From NCBI GenBank assembly GCA_046153015.1, contig JBJXGF010000231.1, positions 1 through 15,403 on the forward strand: a stretch of 15,403 nucleotides of DNA. Direction: 5' to 3'. The notes below the pieces were generated by a model. The model was not told the DNA's origin, searched no databases, and saw nothing but the letters and a program-made list of their open reading frames with translations. The position numbers were made by a program, and so were the translations under genes. Source of the stretch: JBJXGF01 sp046153015 (GTDB lineage: Bacteria; Actinomycetota; Acidimicrobiia; Acidimicrobiales; CAIXPF01). Positions 12,031 through 15,403 of the stretch are shown here, one piece after another (position 1 is the first letter of the stretch; each line of letters opens with the position of its first letter).

Positions 12031-13320
12031 ATGCCCACCGAGCTCGACGCTGCGCGCGCCCTATGCCGTTTCATCGAGGCGTCCCCGTCGCCGTTCCACG
12101 CCGCGGCCCGCGCCGCGCAGCGCCTGGAGGAGGCCGGGTTCAAGCCGGTCGACGAGCGCGAGCCCCTGCCCGCCGGAGGGCGCCACCTGCTGGTGCGGGG
12201 CGGCGCGCTGGTGGCCTGGTCGGCGCCCGAGCGCCTCGCCCCGAGCTTCTCGTTCCGCCTGGTGGGCGCCCACACCGACAGCCCGAACCTGCGCATCAAG
12301 CCCAACCCCGACACCGGCCGGGCCGGGGTGCGCCAGCTCGGCGTGGAGGTGTACGGCGGCGCGCTGCTCAACTCGTGGCTCGACCGCGACCTCGGCCTGT
12401 CGGGCCGGGTGGCGGTGGCCGGCGAGGCGGCCGGCGGGCCGCCCGAGCTGGTGGCGCTGCTCGTGGACCGGCCCGTGCTGCGAGTCCCCCAGCTCGCCAT
12501 CCACCTCGACCGCGAGGTGAACGACAAGGGCCTCGTGCTCAACCGCCAGCAGCACCTCGCCCCGCTATGGGCGCTCGGCGCCCCCGAGGAGGACGGCTTC
12601 GCCCGCTTCCTCGCCGGCGAGCTCGGCGTGGCCGTCGAGCGGGTGCTGGCGTGGGACGTGATGTGCCACGACCTCACCCCGCCGGCGCTGCTCGGACGGG
12701 ACGAGGAGTTCCTCGCCGCGCCCCGCATCGACAACCTGCTCTCGTGCTGGGCCGGGGCCGAGGCGTTGGCCCAGCAGAGCGCCGAGCCCGACGAGACGGT
12801 GGTGCACGCGCTGGCGTTGTTCGACCACGAAGAGGTGGGCTCCGCGTCGGAGCGGGGGGCGGCCGGGGGCTTCCTCGGCTCGGTGCTCGAACGGATCGCG
12901 GCGGCCGGCGCCGGCCGCGAGGGCTACCTCGCCGCCCTGGGCGCGTCGCTGTGCGTGTCGGCCGACTGCGCCCACGCCACCCACCCCAACTACGCCGACC
13001 GCCACGAGCCCGAGCACACGGTGGCGCTCAACGGCGGTCCGGTGGTGAAGGTGAACGCCAACCTGCGCTACGCCTCCGACGCGGCCACCATCGGCGCGTT
13101 CGTCGACGCCTGCCGCCGGGCAGACGTGCCCATGCAGCGCTTCGTCACCCGCTCGGACCTGGCCTGCGGCTCCACGATCGGCCCGCTCACCGCCGCGCAG
13201 CTCGGCATGCCCACCGTCGACGTGGGCGCCCCGCAGCTCTCCATGCACTCGGCCCGCGAGCTGTGCGGCTCGGCCGACCCGGCGCTGCTGGTGCGAGCCC
13301 TCCGGAGCTTCCTCGCGTGA
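12031..13320 (+). CDS. apeB: M18 family aminopeptidase
   Basis: A cytoplasmic zinc aminopeptidase of 429 residues, the usual length of the bacterial ApeB type. M18 enzymes remove N-terminal residues, often acidic or neutral ones, from peptides. By comparison with aspartyl aminopeptidase (DNPEP), the two-metal site is complete: H81 in GAHTDSPN, D234 in RIDN, E268 in DHEEVGSAS with neighbouring E267 as general base, D312 in ADCAHATHPN, and H406 in SMHSAREL. There is no signal peptide. ATG 12031 (MPTELDAARA) is preferred to in-frame ATG 12022, because the earlier codon lies inside the proposed -10 box. The stop codon overlaps the GTG start of the flavoprotein gene, so the two genes are cotranscribed and probably translationally coupled. 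Confidence 0.95.
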   Translation: MPTELDAARALCRFIEASPSPFHAAARAAQRLEEAGFKPVDEREPLPAGGRHLLVRGGALVAWSAPERLAPSFSFRLVGAHTDSPNLRIKPNPDTGRAGVRQLGVEVYGGALLNSWLDRDLGLSGRVAVAGEAAGGPPELVALLVDRPVLRVPQLAIHLDREVNDKGLVLNRQQHLAPLWALGAPEEDGFARFLAGELGVAVERVLAWDVMCHDLTPPALLGRDEEFLAAPRIDNLLSCWAGAEALAQQSAEPDETVVHALALFDHEEVGSASERGAAGGFLGSVLERIAAAGAGREGYLAALGASLCVSADCAHATHPNYADRHEPEHTVALNGGPVVKVNANLRYASDAATIGAFVDACRRADVPMQRFVTRSDLACGSTIGPLTAAQLGMPTVDVGAPQLSMHSARELCGSADPALLVRALRSFLA

Positions 13321-14483
13321 GCGCCGCCGGCTTCGATGCGCTCGCCGCGGTCGCCGCCGTGGCCCCCACGGTGGCCGCCGCGATCGACGAGTCCGAGCGG
13401 GCGGCGCGCATGCCCGCCCCGGTGGCGGCCGAGCTGGCTCGGGCCGGGCTGTTCCGGCTGGCGACGCCGGCGGCGTTGGGCGGCCACGAAGCGTCCTGCG
13501 CCGAGATCATGGCGGCCATCGAGGCGCTGGCCGAGGTGCACGGCTCGGCCGGCTGGTGCCTGATGATCGGGGCCACCACGGCCACGATCGCCGGCTACCT
13601 GGCGCCCGAGGTCGGGCGCGAGGTGTTCGGCGATCCGCTCACGATCACCGGCGGGGCGGTGGCACCCACCGGCCGGGCCGCCCGGACCGAGGGCGGGCAC
13701 CGGCTGAGCGGGCAGTGGAGCTACGGCAGCGGGACCCAGAACTGCACCTGGATCACCGCCGGGGCGCTGGTCGGGGACCCAGGTGGGGAGAGCGCGGCCG
13801 GCGCCGCCAGCATCACCCGGCCCGACGCGCGGCTGTTCCTTCTCGCCGCCGAGCAGGTGGAGATCACCGAGAACTGGCAGGTCCTCGGGCTGCGGGGCAC
13901 CGGCTCCCACGACTTCACCGTCTCCGACGCGTTCGTGCCCGAGGGCCGCTCGGTCGCCCTGGCCGGCGGGGCGCCCACCTGCGACGGGGCGCTCTACCGG
14001 TTCCCGCTGCTCGGGCTGCTGGCGCTCGGCATCGGCGCGGTGTCCCTCGGCGTCGGCCGGGCCGCGCTCGACGCGTTCGCCCGCCTGGCCGAGGCGAAGG
14101 TGGCCACCTCGCACTCCCGGCCGCTGCGGGAGCGGGCGGCGGTGCAGCTCGAGGTGGCCCGGGCCGAGGCGACGCTGCGCGCCGCCCGCGCCTTCTTCTA
14201 CGACGAGATCGACCGGGCGTGGCGCCGCGCACTCGACGGCGAACGGCCGAGCGTGGACACCCGGGCGCTGCTTCGCCTCGCCGCCACCCACGCCGCCACC
14301 GCCGCCGCCGACGCGGCCACCACGGCTTACACCCTGGCCGGCGGCGCCAGCCTGCGCGAAGGCGAGCTGCAGCGCTGCTTCCGCGACGCTCACGCCGCCA
14401 CCCAGCACCTCATGGTGGCCCCGCCGACCTACGAGGTCGCCGGCCGCGTGCTTCTCGGCCTCTCCCCCGGCGGGCCGATCTAG
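13317..14483 (+). CDS. Acyl-CoA-dehydrogenase-fold flavin-dependent monooxygenase (HsaA/HpaH-like)
   Basis: A 388-residue soluble flavoprotein. The order is the acyl-CoA dehydrogenase helical N-domain (1-105; ARAGLFRLATPAALGGHEAS), the beta middle domain (about 106-215; SGQWSYGSGTQNCTW, NWQVLGLRGTGSHDFTV), and the C-terminal helical bundle ending LQRCFRDAHAATQHLMV. This tail and the length match group D two-component monooxygenases such as HsaA rather than true acyl-CoA dehydrogenases. Group D enzymes use reduced FMN or FAD supplied by a separate reductase to hydroxylate aromatic or related substrates. No flavin reductase gene is in the window. GTG 13317 overlaps the aminopeptidase stop by 4 bases (GTGA) and gives a natural N-terminus. 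An open frame extends far upstream but is a shadow of the aminopeptidase gene. The substrate is unknown, and an acyl-CoA dehydrogenase-like role cannot be excluded. Confidence 0.85.
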   Translation: MSAAGFDALAAVAAVAPTVAAAIDESERAARMPAPVAAELARAGLFRLATPAALGGHEASCAEIMAAIEALAEVHGSAGWCLMIGATTATIAGYLAPEVGREVFGDPLTITGGAVAPTGRAARTEGGHRLSGQWSYGSGTQNCTWITAGALVGDPGGESAAGAASITRPDARLFLLAAEQVEITENWQVLGLRGTGSHDFTVSDAFVPEGRSVALAGGAPTCDGALYRFPLLGLLALGIGAVSLGVGRAALDAFARLAEAKVATSHSRPLRERAAVQLEVARAEATLRAARAFFYDEIDRAWRRALDGERPSVDTRALLRLAATHAATAAADAATTAYTLAGGASLREGELQRCFRDAHAATQHLMVAPPTYEVAGRVLLGLSPGGPI

Positions 14484-14600
14484 TCGAATCCCCAGCCGTC
14501 GCTCCCTCGACGTGCTCGGTATCGACCACGTCCCTTGGCGATGTGATGAGCCAGCGCGGGCATGCAGGTCGCGTCCGTCCGAGCGTCGGCAGTCGCGCAT

Positions 14601-14930
14601 TTAGCGGGCCAACGCGGCTCGCGTGGCCGCAATTGCCGCGTCGGCCTCCTCTGCGCTGAACACCTCTTGGATGCTCGAGCGCTCGACACCGCCGGAGGCG
14701 AGCACATGAGCTGCGTAGCCGTGAGCAGCCGCGCCGCTCGGAAGCTCACCGATGCAGACGATGTCCCATTCGCCGGCTGCGGTGCCGAACAGGTATGAAA
14801 GCACCTTGCCGCCCTGCTTCTCCCACTCTCGAATTGCGTGCCGGAGATTTCGGGCGTAGCCACCCTCGTGCTTCACGATATCGGCCTGAGCGGAAGCGGT
14901 GAGCTTTACGCACACATGGTAGGTCGGCAT
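14601..14930 (-). CDS. GYD domain-containing small protein
   Basis: A 109-residue cytoplasmic protein of the GYD family, small alpha/beta barrel-like proteins whose function is unknown. It opens MPTYHVCVKLT, as these proteins do, and has a helix with GGYARNLRHAI. It then reads GGKVLSYLFGTAAGEWDIVC, where GEWD (53-56) replaces the family's usual GEYD/GxYD. A very strong ribosome site, AAGGAGG, lies 7 bases before ATG 14930, unlike the leaderless starts elsewhere in the window. By my count 28 of its 109 sense codons end in A or T, whereas neighbouring genes have only a few such codons, so it may have been acquired. It converges with the flavoprotein gene and is not in an operon with any recognised neighbour. 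Confidence 0.85.
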   Translation of the reverse strand: MPTYHVCVKLTASAQADIVKHEGGYARNLRHAIREWEKQGGKVLSYLFGTAAGEWDIVCIGELPSGAAAHGYAAHVLASGGVERSSIQEVFSAEEADAAIAATRAALAR

Positions 14931-14961
14931 CGGGTTCCTCCTTCAGACTGGACGGACGCTG

Positions 14962-14967
14962 AGCCTA
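14962..14967 (-). promoter_or_regulatory. Putative -10 box (TAGGCT) for the GYD gene
   Basis: On the minus strand TAGGCT fits TANNNT and lies 31 bases upstream of ATG 14930, which leaves room for a leader of about 25 bases containing AAGGAGG. The -35 position has no good match. Confidence 0.35.
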
Positions 14968-15012
14968 GCCTCGACAGCTCCAGGCCGACCTCCATTCAAC
15001 GGCGGATTGCCG

Positions 15013-15138
15013 CTAGCGTGGACCGCCGGTTCCTTGCGGGCTGCGAGGCCAGTCAGCTCGGCCGATCTCGGTCAGCTTCGCCGTGTTGTCGGTTTCGATC
15101 GCCGCGCTCAGGTCGGCCACAAGCTGGTTCATGTCCAT
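15013..15138 (-). CDS. Doubtful small ORF, possibly a truncated gene remnant
   Basis: A 41-codon frame starting MDMNQLVADLSAAIETDNTA and ending GTGGPR. GAGG lies 5 bases before ATG 15138, a workable ribosome site. The first 25 residues look like the amphipathic N-terminal helix of a normal protein, while the last 12 are low-complexity and could be read-through after a deletion. I do not recognise a family. The same frame can be extended upstream to 15201, but without a good ribosome site. It may be a genuine small protein, a decayed gene or chance. Confidence 0.25.
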   Translation of the reverse strand: MDMNQLVADLSAAIETDNTAKLTEIGRADWPRSPQGTGGPR

Positions 15139-15312
15139 CGCTGCCTCATCCCCCTCGGGTCTTGGACCGACGTCTTGGTGCGTCACGACAGTACCCGGCA
15201 AGAAGCGCGACGAACGCGCCGATTGCTGGCGCGCTCAGCACCCTGAACTGCGTAGAAAGACTGGGCCGGGCCGTTGCGATTCGGAAGATGCAGCCGGCTC
15301 GGGAGGCCGGAT

Positions 15313-15403
15313 CTAGCCGAACTGCTTGGCGAGGCGGTCGAGGGCGCGGTCGAGCGTGTCGTCCTTCTTGCAGAAGCAGAAGCGGGCCACCGTGGTGAGC
15401 GGC
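15313..15403 (-). CDS. C-terminal end of a PLP-dependent class I/II aminotransferase (5' part outside window)
   Basis: The last 29 residues enter from the right edge and end at TAG (15315-15313). They read TVARFCFCKKDDTLDRALDR and finish LAKQFG. The pattern [IV]RFCF-K-D-TLD-AL-RL is the characteristic end of fold-type I aminotransferases of the methionine/kynurenine/DapC-like group. Substrate specificity cannot be judged from this fragment. It is oriented toward the GYD gene on the same strand but separated from it by about 380 bases. Confidence 0.7.
   Translation of the reverse strand, partial: PLTTVARFCFCKKDDTLDRALDRLAKQFG

Larger units (their letters stand above)
14931..15312. other. Mostly non-coding stretch upstream of the GYD gene
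   Basis: About 380 bases between the GYD gene and the aminotransferase, less GC-rich than the rest of the window. It holds the GYD ribosome site and a possible -10 box (14962-14967), plus a doubtful 41-codon frame (15013-15138). Just after the aminotransferase stop there is a small GC hairpin (CCGGC 15294-15298 with GCCGG 15306-15310). It lacks a T-run, so it is at best a weak terminator. I see nothing else in it. Confidence 0.5.

Noticed and set aside
11967..14483. An 838-codon frame suggesting a large flavoprotein fusion
   Set aside because: Everything before 13317 is a shadow of the M18 aminopeptidase gene. Recognisable flavoprotein sequence begins only at 13317.
14484..14600. A short plus-strand reading LDVLGIDHVPW after the flavoprotein stop, resembling the start of a glyoxalase-family protein
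   Set aside because: The frame stops within about 40 codons, has no start codon or ribosome site, and the remaining residues are Arg/Ser-rich. This is chance resemblance.

Overview
The window is very GC-rich, and almost every codon of the long genes ends in G or C. It carries actinobacterial hallmarks: a CvnA-like nitrate/nitrite-sensor histidine kinase, promoters of the TANNNT type placed directly at start codons, and a DUF4388 protein. This fits a high-GC actinobacterium, and I would guess the class Acidimicrobiia. That placement is an inference from style and gene content, not from a marker gene.

Layout. (1) 1-2245, minus: a membrane sensor histidine kinase whose C-terminal end runs off the left edge. 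(2) 2692-3414, plus: a DUF4388 protein divergent from the kinase. (3) 4855-9429 then 3386-4846, minus: gltB and gltD, the large and small subunits of NADPH-dependent glutamate synthase (GOGAT), 8 bases apart and probably translationally coupled. The gltD 3' end overlaps the DUF4388 gene tail to tail by 29 bases. (4) 9593-10729, plus: a secreted CapA-like metallophosphatase-fold protein, divergent from gltB. (5) 10748-11899, minus: a lipoprotein substrate-binding protein of the NMT1/THI5-like type without visible permease or ATPase genes. (6) 12031-13320 and 13317-14483, plus: an M18 aminopeptidase and an acyl-CoA-dehydrogenase-fold flavin monooxygenase, overlapping by 4 bases. (7) 14601-14930, minus: a small GYD-domain protein with visibly different codon use, followed upstream by about 380 bases of mostly non-coding DNA. 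(8) 15313-15403, minus: the last 29 residues of a PLP-dependent aminotransferase entering from the right edge.

How the genes work together. GltB and GltD form one enzyme that makes glutamate from glutamine and 2-oxoglutarate, the central nitrogen-assimilation step. The aminopeptidase/flavoprotein pair looks like a two-gene operon. The binding-protein gene and that operon share a divergent control region of about 130 bases holding a perfect 11-base inverted repeat. One arm of the repeat contains the -35 box of the binding-protein promoter, and the other lies at the -35 position of the operon promoter. This is the strongest unexplained regulatory signal in the window. The kinase probably belongs to a conservon-type signalling set continuing beyond the left edge.

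Most of the window is ordinary housekeeping chromosome. I found no clear new multi-gene system. The best leads are the shared operator, the orphan binding protein beside a catabolic-looking operon, and the compositionally foreign GYD segment.
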